Assembly (NCBI RefSeq): GCF_014695575.1
Contig: NZ_JACJOO010000048.1
Span: forward strand, 120,552-184,551
Reading direction: 5' to 3'
Origin: Leptolyngbya sp. FACHB-8
GTDB lineage: Bacteria; Cyanobacteriota; Cyanobacteriia; Elainellales; Elainellaceae
Length of the DNA stretch: 64,000 bases
Shown: piece by piece, positions 38,528 to 46,960 of the stretch
How the letters are laid out: every line of letters begins with the position of its first letter
Position numbering within the stretch: the stretch's first letter is position 1
Translations under genes and position numbers: made by a program
Notes under the pieces: generated by a model
Told to the model about the DNA's origin: nothing
What the model saw: only the letters and a program-made list of their open reading frames with translations
The model's database searches: none

Positions 38528-38953
38528 CTACACTGTGGCAGCGGCCTCTTTGGTAGCCTCCGAACCCTGGGTTCCCAGTTGAATTAACTCCACTTTGTAG
38601 CCGTCAGGATCTTCGACAAAGGCAATGACAGTGGTGCCATGCTTCATGGGACCGGGCTCGCGGGTGACCTTGCCGCCCTGCGCCCGAATGGCCTCACAGG
38701 CCCCATAAATATCGTCTACGCCCAAAGCAATATGACCATAGCCACTACCCAGGTCGTACTTTTCTACGCCCCAGTTGTAGGTCAGCTCCAGCACAGTATG
38801 GTCGGACTCGTCACCGTACCCCACAAACGCCAGGGTAAATTCGCCACCAGGGTAATCCTTTTTCCGCAGCAGCTTCATGCCCAGTACATCGCAGTAGAAC
38901 TTGAGGGATTCGTCTAAATTGCCAACCCGCAGCATGGTGTGTAGCATTCGCAT
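38528..38953 (-). CDS. gloA: Lactoylglutathione lyase (glyoxalase I)
   Basis: 141 residues from ATG 38953, chosen because GGAGAAAG precedes it and homologues begin [13 protein letters not shown]. It converts the hemithioacetal of methylglyoxal and glutathione to S-lactoylglutathione. Metal ligands are visible: His in LHTMLRV, Glu in TVLELTYNW, His in YGHIALGV and Glu in YKVELIQ. The C-terminal Ala/Thr tail is extra. The gene is monocistronic and separated from the Rieske gene by two palindromes. Confidence 0.95.
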   Translation of the reverse strand: MRMLHTMLRVGNLDESLKFYCDVLGMKLLRKKDYPGGEFTLAFVGYGDESDHTVLELTYNWGVEKYDLGSGYGHIALGVDDIYGACEAIRAQGGKVTREPGPMKHGTTVIAFVEDPDGYKVELIQLGTQGSEATKEAAATV

Positions 38954-39060
38954 GGTGCTTTCTCCAATACTCACTCTGCTGATTATTTTGACAGCAAAAT
39001 TCGGATTCCACCGTCGCTTACGCTCAGTCCTAATCAGAATTTAGCAAGCTAACCTCAATT

Positions 39061-39112
39061 GGGTCAGGTGCATTTTTGAGTGCTGCGCAGCACTCAAAAA
39101 TGCACCTGACCC
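39061..39112. repeat. Perfect 26-bp-arm palindrome
   Basis: Loopless palindrome centred on TGCTGCGCAGCA. Its outer neighbours CCTCAATT (left) and CTCAG (right) resemble eroded family D ends. Confidence 0.75.
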
Positions 39113-39147
39113 ACGCTCAGATTAAACCGCATATAGCTATCAGGACT

Positions 39148-39190
39148 TAGGCATTTGTATGGTGTGCTCTGCACACCATACAAATGCCTA
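39148..39190. repeat. Perfect palindrome, family A-like left end
   Basis: TAGGCATTTGTATGGTGTGC pairs with its complement around TCT. The preceding CAGGACTTAG resembles a family A terminus. It lies just after the Rieske gene stop on the leftward strand. Confidence 0.65.
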
Positions 39191-39243
39191 ATTTAAGAGG
39201 GATGAGGCAGCTCTAACCCTCTTAATTCCAGAATGCAGAGTGC

Positions 39244-39654
39244 TTAGCCTTCTACGACAATGTTGCTACCATCAACCTTGACGGTAAAGGTTGGGAGTGA
39301 TTCTCGTGCAGGGCCTGCCTGAACGGTTCCATCAGCACCAAATTTTGCACCGTGGCAGGGGCAGACAAAGGCGGTTTGGTCAGCTTTCCATTCAACATCA
39401 CAGCCTTTGTGAGTACAGATGGGGTTGACGGCTAGCAACTGATCCGATTTGGCTGGGTCACGAATGACTAAAACTTTGCCCGCTCCTTCACCTGTGACAA
39501 GTTGACCTTTTTGATCGAGATCTCCCAGGGTTCCTACGGTCAGGGGGCCAGAGATGTCAGACTTTCCGCTAGGGGTGCAGGCAACGATCGCCACAGGCAG
39601 CGAGCTAGCAAGGGTTCCGACACCAATCCAACCCAAAAACTCTCGACGATTCAT
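39244..39654 (-). CDS. Small Tat-exported Rieske [2Fe-2S] protein
   Basis: 136-residue Rieske protein. A twin-arginine-like signal (MNRREFLGWIGVGTLASSLP) also ends in a possible lipobox-like VAC. Cluster ligands are Cys80 and His82 (CTHKGC) and Cys98 and His101 (CPCHG). Cys85 and Cys100 can form the usual disulfide. It resembles the minor, short PetC-type Rieske proteins of cyanobacteria, not the main 178-residue cytochrome b6f subunit. An electron-transfer role in the plasma or thylakoid membrane is likely. No cytochrome b partner is adjacent. Confidence 0.9.
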   Translation of the reverse strand: MNRREFLGWIGVGTLASSLPVAIVACTPSGKSDISGPLTVGTLGDLDQKGQLVTGEGAGKVLVIRDPAKSDQLLAVNPICTHKGCDVEWKADQTAFVCPCHGAKFGADGTVQAGPARESLPTFTVKVDGSNIVVEG

Positions 39655-39807
39655 GACGCATCTATCTCAAGTACTGCATTTTCATAGTAGACCTTGTTTT
39701 AGGTCCATAGCACTACGCGCTCAGAAGCAGGGCGTTTAGAAGCCGTACGGAGCGCGACTTCTGAAAAAACAAATTGCCTTCAGATGGCAGCCGTCCTGTA
39801 ATTTGGG

Positions 39808-40284
39808 TTAGCCATCACCCGGATTGAGGCGCATCATGTCCCAGGTGACGTAGGTGCCAATAGGGCTCCAGAGCAGGTAGGGCACGAGGAGATAGGCGGC
39901 AGAACTGGCAATGGGAAGGACGATGAGAGTGAGGACGATCGCCACCACAAACCCTGTAGCTCCAATCCAGACCCCCACACGCAATCGCCGTAACCAGAGC
40001 ATGACAGGGGTATAGGCCAGGGTTACGAGTTCCAGAACCAAATACAGTGCCATCAAGCCCCAAGTGCGAGAGGAGCCAGGCTCTGTGTCCCACACCTGAC
40101 TGGCAGAAATGGCCCCGCAGGTAAAGATCGTCGTCCAAATCAAAGGAATGGCCCATTCAAAGGTGAGCCAGTCGGGACGACGCAGGCGACGAAACCATTG
40201 GGTGCCTCTTGGGGAAACCAGGCTACCGAGAGCGATCGCCAACCCAAAGGTGATTACCCCAATCACCATCCAGGATTTCAACAT
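39808..40284 (-). CDS. TspO/MBR family membrane protein
   Basis: 158-residue protein with five predicted transmembrane helices, the size and topology of TspO/translocator proteins. Supporting positions are the early WFRRLRRPDWLTFEWAIPLIWT segment (family PxWTF...P-WT pattern) and the tryptophan-rich helix 2. TspO proteins bind tetrapyrroles, and in cyanobacteria they have been linked to stress and pigment handling. It begins 88 bp after the cysteine hydrolase gene in the same direction and could be a distal member of that operon. Start ATG 40284 with GAGG upstream. Confidence 0.87.
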   Translation of the reverse strand: MLKSWMVIGVITFGLAIALGSLVSPRGTQWFRRLRRPDWLTFEWAIPLIWTTIFTCGAISASQVWDTEPGSSRTWGLMALYLVLELVTLAYTPVMLWLRRLRVGVWIGATGFVVAIVLTLIVLPIASSAAYLLVPYLLWSPIGTYVTWDMMRLNPGDG

Positions 40285-40372
40285 GGAGCCTCACATTCCG
40301 ATTCAGGTACCGGATACTCGACACCTCAAAATTAAAATCCCAATTCAGGATTTCAGCATCAGCCCAGGGGCT

Positions 40373-41041
40373 CTAAACCAACGCGGCTTTGATCGCTGCG
40401 GCTGGAGCTGTCCATCCCACAATACCCCCCTGAGCCGTAACCATCTCCAGGGTGGCTTGCTTGAACTCGGGGAAGTAGCTTTCGGTGCAGTCTTCTACCA
40501 TCAAGCATTCGTAACCGCGATCGTTGGCTTCGCGCATAGTGGTCTGCACACAGACCTCTGTGGTCACACCTGTTAATAGTAGATGGGTAATGCCTTTTTC
40601 CTGCAAAAGCTCTGATAACGGTGTGTTGTAGAAGGCTCCTTTACCGGGCTTATAAATCACGATTTCGCCTGCAATGGGCTCTAATTCGGGGATGATGCCA
40701 TTTCCCGGTTCCCCTTTCACTAAGATCCGCCCCATCGGGCCTTCATCACCAATTTTGAGGCTCCCTTTGCCCCGCTCCTGCTTGGAGGGCGGGCAGTCGG
40801 AGAGGTCAGGGGCATGGCATTCCAGAGTATGCACGACGGGCAACTGGAGTTGTCGAAAGGTGCTTAGCAAATCTTTGAGGGTGGGGACGATCGCCTGTAA
40901 CCGCAGCACGTCATTCCCCAGGGCATCGCCAAAGCCACCGGGCTCCATAAAGTCGCGCTGCATATCGATAATGACCAGAGCCAATTGATTCAGGTTTTCG
41001 GGTAAGGGGTAGGCATAGGGCTTGGCATCAACGTAATTCAT
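40373..41041 (-). CDS. Isochorismatase-like cysteine hydrolase (ureido/triuret-type candidate)
   Basis: 222-residue isochorismatase-like hydrolase. The catalytic triad is Asp26 (VIIDMQRDF), Lys131 (YKPGKGAF) and Cys164 (GVTTEVCV). These residues place it with amidohydrolases such as biuret, triuret, ureidoacrylate and N-carbamoylsarcosine amidases, not with true isochorismatase. It is clearly related to the BiuH-like protein at 43571 (shared PGKG-F, [18 protein letters not shown]). A sister enzyme acting one step before or after biuret, for example on triuret, is an attractive guess. Start ATG 41041 has GGAG upstream. Confidence 0.9.
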   Translation of the reverse strand: MNYVDAKPYAYPLPENLNQLALVIIDMQRDFMEPGGFGDALGNDVLRLQAIVPTLKDLLSTFRQLQLPVVHTLECHAPDLSDCPPSKQERGKGSLKIGDEGPMGRILVKGEPGNGIIPELEPIAGEIVIYKPGKGAFYNTPLSELLQEKGITHLLLTGVTTEVCVQTTMREANDRGYECLMVEDCTESYFPEFKQATLEMVTAQGGIVGWTAPAAAIKAALV

Positions 41042-41180
41042 GGCAGAAGTCTCCAGGGAAGATGGATCACGAGCGCTGATGTTTCACGTTTGCAGCGCAC
41101 AACCGTCAACGCAAGCTTGCTCAGATAACAAGGCTTGAACGTTCTGTGCACGACATGCACCGAAAATCAAAGGCCCAAAC

Positions 41181-41822
41181 TTACTCGGGATGCACATCCA
41201 TGCCAGCAGTTACCAAACCCAGGCTGATGAAGGTGCCCCCGGCAAAGTAACGTTGCAACCTCCAAAACTTTTGGTTGCCCTTAAGGTAACTGCCAATGCT
41301 GCCAGCAACTAAGCCATAGAGGGTGTCGCTCATGCTAGCGATCAGGATAAAAATGCAACCGAGGATGAGCACCTGGGCGATCGCTCCACCCTTCTCCAGT
41401 TCTACAAATTGCGGCAGAAATGCCAGGAAAAACAGCGCTAATTTGGGATTAAAAACATTGACTAGTAGGGCTTGCAGAAAGATTCGTCGCAGGGATTCGG
41501 AGGTGAGAGTGAGGGCTTGATGATCGGAGGTTTTATCTAACAGCTTGCGAATGCCGAGATAAATCAGGTAGATGGCCCCCAGGTATTTCACGGCCTGAAA
41601 CGCCAGTGCTGAGGAAACCATCAGTGCGGATATTCCCAGGGCTGCTGCCGCAACATGAGCTAGGCTTCCGACTGCCGCTCCCATCGCTGACACTACCCCA
41701 GCCCTCCTCCCCTGGCTGATACTGCGGGCAATGATGTACATCACCACAGGTCCAGGTAATACCGCCAGGCTGAGGGAGGCCAGCATAAAAATCAGTAGCT
41801 TGTCGGAGTCGGGGATAGGCAT
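41181..41822 (-). CDS. LysE/RhtB family exporter
   Basis: 213 residues from ATG 41822; longer starts upstream run into a repeat. It is a LysE/RhtB-type amino acid or metabolite exporter with six predicted transmembrane segments. The family pattern is seen in LAVLPGPVVMYIIARSISQGRRAGVVSAMGAAVG and FNPKLALFFLAFLPQFV. It sits downstream of the nitrogen-compound ABC ATPase in the same orientation. A family B repeat separates the two, so co-transcription is possible but uncertain. The exported compound is not evident. Confidence 0.9.
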   Translation of the reverse strand: MPIPDSDKLLIFMLASLSLAVLPGPVVMYIIARSISQGRRAGVVSAMGAAVGSLAHVAAAALGISALMVSSALAFQAVKYLGAIYLIYLGIRKLLDKTSDHQALTLTSESLRRIFLQALLVNVFNPKLALFFLAFLPQFVELEKGGAIAQVLILGCIFILIASMSDTLYGLVAGSIGSYLKGNQKFWRLQRYFAGGTFISLGLVTAGMDVHPE

Positions 41823-41883
41823 GGATGCGTGCTTTCGCTGACTAAACGGTTTATTGCTTATGCGTTGAGTGCACGAAAAATAA

Positions 41884-41986
41884 ACTAGTACGCTGAGGCG
41901 GAAATCCATCACCTATGTTTTTGTGTAGGGTGCTTCGCACCCTACACAAAAACATAGGTTGCGAACTTAGGCCGCAGCCTACTAGT
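41884..41986. repeat. Family B MITE-like element, copy 2 (103 bp)
   Basis: ACTAGTACGCTGAGGCGG ... GGCCGCAGCCTACTAGT with apex GTGCTTCGCACC. The right end overlaps the last codons of the ABC ATPase: its CTAG contributes the TAG stop codon (41982-41984). Confidence 0.88.
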
Positions 41987-43529
41987 GCCCAGCCATTTTG
42001 TGGCCGATTTCGGTGTAGCTGGCATCGGCGATCGCACTCTCATAGACGAACTCACCGCCGCTAATGACGATGATGCGATCGCTCAACTTCAGCAGTTCGT
42101 CTAAATCCTCGCTCACCAGCAGCACCGCTACACCCCGATTACGGGCTTCGAGAATTTGAGTGTGAATGAAATCCACCGCATTGAAATCAAGCCCAAAACA
42201 GGGATTGGCAGCAATCAACAGACGGATGTGATCGGCGGATAATTCCCGTGCCAGAACGGCCCGCTGTACATTTCCTCCTGACAAGTCACCCACCGGGGTA
42301 TCGGGCGAGGGAGTTTTTACCGAGAACTGCTGAATTAGCCCCACAGCCATCTCCCGAATGGCTCCCAAAATCAGCCAGCCTTTCCTGGATTGGGGCGGAT
42401 GATCGAAGGTCCGGAGGGCCATGTTTTCAGCCACGCTCATGTGGGGAACGCAAGCATTTCGCAGGGGCTCTTCTGGAAGGGCGAACACTCGGTGCTTCTT
42501 CATTTCGGCACGGGTAGCACTGTAGGGCTCACTGTTCACCTTGATGTAGCCTGCGGTGGCTTCCCGCTGACCAGCCAGCACTTCCACCAGTTCGCGCTGG
42601 CCATTACCCGATACCCCGGCAATCCCAACAATTTCGCCAGAGTGAACGGCCAGGTTGATGCCTGCTACAGCTTCGATGCCATTGTCTTTATTGGCTCGCA
42701 GGTCATGGACTTCTAGGACAGGAACCTGCTCCACCCCATTGGTTTTATTGACGGGCGTTGGGTCTTTCTTCTCCCCCATCATCATTTCGGCCATATCGGC
42801 CACGGTCAGGTCTTTCACCCGGCCGCTACCGGCAAACTTGCCTTTCCGTAGCACCGTAATTTCGTCCGCAAACGCCATGACCTCGCGGAATTTGTGGGAA
42901 ATGATGAGGACGCTCAAATTCCCGGCCGTAACTTGCTCTCGCAGCAGGCCCAGAATTTCGTCGGCCTCCCCGGGCGTCAATACAGAGGTCGGCTCATCCA
43001 GAATCAGAACTTTGCTTTGGAGATAAAGCTGTTTGAGAATTTCTAGCTTTTGCTTCTGTCCGGCGGCTAACTGGGCAATCGGCACATCCAGCGGAATCCG
43101 AAACGGTGAGGACTCCATAAAGGCCTGAAGGCCGACCATTTCAGCTTTCCAGTTCACCAGAAACGGGCTGTCGAAGCGAGACAGAACTAAATTCTCCGCC
43201 ACTGTCATGGCGGGTACGGAGGTGAAGTGCTGGTACACCATCCCGATGCCATAGTGGTGAGCATCGCGGGGGCTGTGAATGGGGACCGCGGTACCGTCAA
43301 TCTGCACTTCGCCAAAGGTCGGGGTATAGAATCCCATCAAGCACTTGACTAACGTGCTTTTTCCCGCTCCGTTTTCCCCTAGAAGGGCGTGGAATGTGCC
43401 GGGTTTCAAGTGCAAGGAGACTCGATCAAGGGCAATCAGACGGCCAAAGTGCTTGCTCATGTTGACCACCTGAATATCGGGTGGGACCGCGTGGGTGGAG
43501 GTGCTTTGGGTCAGGGTTGAGGGTGTCAT
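41982..43529 (-). CDS. Nucleoside/purine-type ABC transporter, double ATPase subunit
   Basis: 515-residue protein with two ABC ATPase halves, typical of carbohydrate/nucleoside uptake class importers (NupA/YufO-like). The first half has Walker A GENGAGKST, signature-region QLAAGQKQKLEILKQL and Walker B LILDEPTSVL. The second half has the degenerate GVSGNGQRELVEVL and a signature LSGGNVQRAVLARE. It energises uptake through the two permeases at 44338 and 45346. The biuret-hydrolase-like gene lies between it and permease 2, 41 bp upstream. The stop codon comes from the inserted family B repeat. Confidence 0.95.
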   Translation of the reverse strand: MTPSTLTQSTSTHAVPPDIQVVNMSKHFGRLIALDRVSLHLKPGTFHALLGENGAGKSTLVKCLMGFYTPTFGEVQIDGTAVPIHSPRDAHHYGIGMVYQHFTSVPAMTVAENLVLSRFDSPFLVNWKAEMVGLQAFMESSPFRIPLDVPIAQLAAGQKQKLEILKQLYLQSKVLILDEPTSVLTPGEADEILGLLREQVTAGNLSVLIISHKFREVMAFADEITVLRKGKFAGSGRVKDLTVADMAEMMMGEKKDPTPVNKTNGVEQVPVLEVHDLRANKDNGIEAVAGINLAVHSGEIVGIAGVSGNGQRELVEVLAGQREATAGYIKVNSEPYSATRAEMKKHRVFALPEEPLRNACVPHMSVAENMALRTFDHPPQSRKGWLILGAIREMAVGLIQQFSVKTPSPDTPVGDLSGGNVQRAVLARELSADHIRLLIAANPCFGLDFNAVDFIHTQILEARNRGVAVLLVSEDLDELLKLSDRIIVISGGEFVYESAIADASYTEIGHKMAGH

Positions 43530-43570
43530 AGAGCGTGGATGGGTGAGGGGGTGGATGAGTGAGCCAGGCG

Positions 43571-44254
43571 TTAGCTTTTGAGGGCGGTGATAAGGGCGTG
43601 GGAGTCAGAGACAGCCCCGAAGACGCCGCCTTGCATGGTGACCATTTTGAGAGCGGCTTCGTGGTTGCCGTAGTCAGTGGCTCCGGTGCAGTCAGAGAGG
43701 ATCAGGCATTCGTAGCCGCGATCGTTGGCATCGCGCATCGTTGTATGGACGCACACATCGGTGGTGATGCCGGTGAGGATGATGTTTTGAATACTTTGAC
43801 GTTTAAGGATTAAGTCTAAATCTGTGGCGTAGAAGGAGCCTTTGCCGGGTTTGTCGATGATCACTTCGCCCGGAAGGGGAGCCAAATCGGGGATGATTTC
43901 CCAACCGGGTTCACCGCGTACCAGAATCTTGCCGCAAGGGCCAGGATCGCCGATGCCTGCACCGATGCGTTGCGATCGCCACCGCTTGTTCTCCGGCAAA
44001 TCCGCCAGATCAGGCCGATGCCCTTCCCGCGTGTGAATGATGAAGTATCCCAAATTCCGCATCACTGCTAAAAGTGCCTTAATTGGCTCAATGGGGGCAC
44101 GGGTAAGAGATAAGTCATAGCCCATCGTGTCGACATAACCCCCAACACCACAAAAGTCGGTTTGCATGTCGATGATGATCAGCGCCGTGTTATCGGGACG
44201 CAGATCGCCGTTGTAGGGATAGGGATAGGGGTTGGCTTCGACGTAACGGCCCAC
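43571..44254 (-). CDS. biuH: Biuret amidohydrolase (BiuH-like cysteine hydrolase)
   Basis: 227-residue isochorismatase-like hydrolase predicted to convert biuret to allophanate and ammonia. Sequence similarity to Rhizobium leguminosarum BiuH (from memory) is unusually high: [53 protein letters not shown], and [13 protein letters not shown]. The catalytic triad Asp29, Lys135, Cys168 equals BiuH Asp36, Lys142, Cys175 at a constant offset of seven. Start GTG 44254 with CCAGGAG upstream. It is placed inside an ABC importer operon, between permease 2 and the ATPase, so it should act on the imported compound or its product. The whole operon has an NtcA-type promoter. Confidence 0.88.
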   Translation of the reverse strand: MGRYVEANPYPYPYNGDLRPDNTALIIIDMQTDFCGVGGYVDTMGYDLSLTRAPIEPIKALLAVMRNLGYFIIHTREGHRPDLADLPENKRWRSQRIGAGIGDPGPCGKILVRGEPGWEIIPDLAPLPGEVIIDKPGKGSFYATDLDLILKRQSIQNIILTGITTDVCVHTTMRDANDRGYECLILSDCTGATDYGNHEAALKMVTMQGGVFGAVSDSHALITALKS

Positions 44255-44292
44255 AGTGTTTGGCTCCTGGATGACTTTTTGCTGAGAAGGCG

Positions 44293-44325
44293 AAGATCTG
44301 CAAGTTTCTGAAGAATCCGCAGATC
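44293..44325 (-). promoter_or_regulatory. Stem-loop between permease and biuH genes
   Basis: AGATCTGC ... GCAGATCT-type stem (GATCTGC/GCAGATC, 17-nt loop) in the 83-bp gap. It could modulate downstream expression or stabilise the upstream message; no T-run follows. Confidence 0.4.
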
Positions 44326-44337
44326 GGGGTAGAGTGG

Positions 44338-45273
44338 CTAATTGTCCTTGCCTAAGGCTCCGGGAGCCCCAATGAGCGATCGCTGCGGTGAACAGGTAAA
44401 CACCATGATCACCAGCGTCAAGATGTAAGGTGCGGCGTTGAATAGGTAATACCCTTCACGAATACCGACCGATTGCAGCGCTGGTCCCAGGGCTTGCGCA
44501 CCACCAAAGAGCAACGATGCCCAGAGGCAGGCGATGGGGTTCCAGCGAGCAAAGATGACGAGGGCTACTGCCATCAAACCCTGACCGCTAGAGATGCGTT
44601 CCGTCCAAAGACCGGGGTAATAGAGGGAAAGCGACGCCCCACCAATTCCAGCCAGGAAGCTGCCAGCGACGACGCTGAGCATACGAACCTTAAAGATGGA
44701 AACGCCCATGGCACGGGCTGCTTCGGGGCTGTCGCCCACCGCGCGGATAAACAGACCCCAGCGGGTGGAGCGGAAGAACCACTGCATCAGGGGGGCGATC
44801 GCCAACCCCAACAAAAACAGTGGGCTGATCTGCAAGGCCGCTTCCAATGCAGGAGGCACACTTCCCGCAGCCAGATTAATCGTGGGCAATTGTGGAGCCG
44901 AAGGCTGAATAAAGGGTTTTCCAAAGAAAAAGGCAATACCGCTTCCGACAATAATCATGGCAATGCCTACGGCCACATCATTCACCCGAGGTTGCTGAGA
45001 CAGCCATCCGTGGATTGCGCCCAGGAAACAGCCGGCAATCCCTGCCGCCAGTACACCCAGCCAGGGGGAACCCGTAAGGTAGGAAACGCCGTAGGCCGCC
45101 ATTGCTCCTGTTAAGAGTGTGCCTTCCAGCCCCAGGTTGATCTTGCCGCTTTTCTCCGTGAGGCATTCCCCCAGGCTGACAAACAAGAATGGGGTACCCC
45201 CCCGCATGGTCCCCGCAATGATGGCCAGGGGAACCCCCCACCAACCCAGGGCTTCGGTTGCTTCGGCTGTCAT
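44338..45273 (-). CDS. Nucleoside/purine-type ABC transporter permease 2
   Basis: 311-residue inner-membrane permease (BPD_transp_2 family) with about 8-9 hydrophobic segments. Start ATG 45273 is preferred because GGAG lies 5 bp upstream. Family motifs are [51 protein letters not shown] and [15 protein letters not shown]. It pairs with the permease at 45346 to form the channel (NupC/YufQ position). These importers usually carry nucleosides or purines with a BMP-type lipoprotein; here the operon's hydrolase suggests ureido or triazine-like nitrogen compounds. Confidence 0.93.
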   Translation of the reverse strand: MTAEATEALGWWGVPLAIIAGTMRGGTPFLFVSLGECLTEKSGKINLGLEGTLLTGAMAAYGVSYLTGSPWLGVLAAGIAGCFLGAIHGWLSQQPRVNDVAVGIAMIIVGSGIAFFFGKPFIQPSAPQLPTINLAAGSVPPALEAALQISPLFLLGLAIAPLMQWFFRSTRWGLFIRAVGDSPEAARAMGVSIFKVRMLSVVAGSFLAGIGGASLSLYYPGLWTERISSGQGLMAVALVIFARWNPIACLWASLLFGGAQALGPALQSVGIREGYYLFNAAPYILTLVIMVFTCSPQRSLIGAPGALGKDN

Positions 45274-45305
45274 AGTTACTCCAGAGCTAAGAATGTTCAC
45301 AAGAA

Positions 45306-45342
45306 ATTCCTGTTGTCGGTGCTTTGCACCGACAACAGGAAT
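45306..45342 (-). repeat. Perfect palindrome between the two permease genes
   Basis: ATTCCTGTTGTCGGTGC pairs with GCACCGACAACAGGAAT around TTT, filling the gap right after the permease 1 stop. It may protect or separate parts of the operon mRNA. Confidence 0.7.
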
Positions 45343-45345
45343 GGG

Positions 45346-46503
45346 TTAAGACACAACCACAGGTTCCTGCCCTGGGCTGCTGGGGGGAGCGGGCGGCTCA
45401 ACCGTAACGGGCTTGTCTTTGAAAATGCCAAATCGACCGTAGAGAGAGTCGCTGTACAGCACGCAAAGGAAGACCAGACCTTCAAAGATCAGGACTGTGG
45501 CATCGGGGAGGTTGTGCGCACGCTGCAAGATGCCGCCGCTGGCGAGAATGCCGCCGACCAGTAACGAAATGAAGATTGCGGCGAGAGGATTATGGCGAGC
45601 GGCAAACGCGACCAGAATACCACCGTAGCCGTAGCCAACATTCAGAGATTCGTTTGCCGCTCCCTGCACTGCGGCTACTTCCACCATTCCAGCTAAGCCC
45701 GCACAGGAACCAGCCAGGAAGGTGATCATTAGGGTCAACTTACCGACGGGTAACCCGGCAATGCGAGCCGCACGAATGTTTCCCCCGGCAACCCGAGCGG
45801 CAAAGCCAAAGGTGGTGCGCTGAATCAGGATATAGGCGATGACGCAGGCCACCAAACCATACACGAGGCCCCAGTGAACTCGCGTGTCGGGGATATTCCC
45901 TAACATGTTGACTTCGGGAAGGGGGAAACTGGAAGGTTTGTTGAGGGAGCTGGGATCCTTGATGGGATCGCCCACTAAGTGGTTGAGGAGGGCGATCGCA
46001 ATATAGTTCAACAGCAAACTACTGATGGTTTCGTTGACCGCTCGGTAGTGACGCAAAGCCCCCGCAACCATGATCCAGATGCCACCTACGAGAAGCCCGG
46101 CCAGAGCCATGCCAATATGAACCCAGAGGGGGGCAATCCCCAGGGGAGCTGCCAACTGCTCGGTGCTGGGAATGATACTGCCATAGGAGAGAAACAACCC
46201 GGCAAAGATGGCACCCAGGCCACCCATCACCAGTGCTCCTTCGTTGCCAATGATGACTAAACCCAGACGAGCGGGTAGCGCTGTACACAGGGACGACAGC
46301 ATCAGCGGAGCTGCTCGAATCAGGGTGTTTTGGAAGGTGCTCCATTTCCCAAAGGCTGCTTTCCAGATAGATCCAAACACCGCGATCGGGTTTGCCCCTA
46401 CCAAAGCACAGAACACACCAAACAAGAGCAGACCCACCAGAATCGCCCCTCCAGAGAGAACAATAGACTCTAATGGCCGTCGCCAATTTTGCCGATTCAG
46501 CAT
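45346..46503 (-). CDS. Nucleoside/purine-type ABC transporter permease 1
   Basis: 385-residue permease from ATG 46503; an upstream in-frame ATG at 46584 would add 27 residues. Many hydrophobic segments and the family stretch LIRAAPLMLSSLCTALPARLGLVIIGNEGALVMGGLG identify BPD_transp_2. Later motifs are AARVAGGNIRAARIAGLPVGKL and YGYGGILVAFAARHNPLAAI. It is the first gene after the NtcA-type promoter. The usual periplasmic binding protein (BMP family) of this transporter class is not encoded in the operon or elsewhere in the window. Confidence 0.93.
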   Translation of the reverse strand: MLNRQNWRRPLESIVLSGGAILVGLLLFGVFCALVGANPIAVFGSIWKAAFGKWSTFQNTLIRAAPLMLSSLCTALPARLGLVIIGNEGALVMGGLGAIFAGLFLSYGSIIPSTEQLAAPLGIAPLWVHIGMALAGLLVGGIWIMVAGALRHYRAVNETISSLLLNYIAIALLNHLVGDPIKDPSSLNKPSSFPLPEVNMLGNIPDTRVHWGLVYGLVACVIAYILIQRTTFGFAARVAGGNIRAARIAGLPVGKLTLMITFLAGSCAGLAGMVEVAAVQGAANESLNVGYGYGGILVAFAARHNPLAAIFISLLVGGILASGGILQRAHNLPDATVLIFEGLVFLCVLYSDSLYGRFGIFKDKPVTVEPPAPPSSPGQEPVVVS

Positions 46504-46711
46504 AAATAAAATCCAAACCAAAAATTCAAACCAAATCATGAAGGCTGAGAGGATAGGTTGAGCGCGCCACCCCCCTCTCAGCACGGCTTAAATTCTGCTG
46601 ATCGCCCTCCGTAGCGATGGGATAACCCCAAAATTCTGGGACTACTCACGGTGGTGACTCCGCAAAGAGAATGAATAGAAAACGGGAGACATCGTTCGAA
46701 GCTTTGGGATT

Positions 46712-46753
46712 AACCTACTCAGCAGGGGGTTTCCAAGTAGTATTGGTCGTTAC
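46712..46753 (-). promoter_or_regulatory. NtcA-activated promoter of the transporter/biuH operon
   Basis: On the minus strand: GTAACGACCAATAC (GTA-N8-TAC, 46753 to 46740), then exactly 22 nt, then TAGGTT (TA-N3-T, 46717 to 46712). This is the class II NtcA-activated promoter architecture: perfect activator site centred near -41.5 and a -10 box. NtcA is the cyanobacterial nitrogen-control factor, so the operon should be induced when nitrogen is scarce. The leader to the first start codon would be about 200 nt. Confidence 0.8.
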
Positions 46754-46787
46754 AAAATTTGCGTGACGCCAGCAACCTTATTTTTCC

Positions 46788-46876
46788 AGGGCTTACGCAG
46801 TTGTGTTGTGGGTGGGGTGCGAAGCACCTCACCCACAACACAACTGCACTACGGATAGCGGACTTGCATAAGTCCT
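46788..46876. repeat. Family A MITE-like element, copy 2 (89 bp)
   Basis: AGGGCTTACGCAGTTGTG ... GCATAAGTCCT with apex GTGCGAAGCACC and the tail ACTACGGATAGCGGAC. Same orientation and length as 20062; it separates the NtcA promoter from the AH_C gene. Confidence 0.85.
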
Positions 46877-46960
46877 GTTTTCGTTAAGTCTTAAAATTAA
46901 GCCTGACTTTGGTTTGGTGGGACGATAGCGAAGATGAACGTTATGTCTGGAGGCGTGAAG

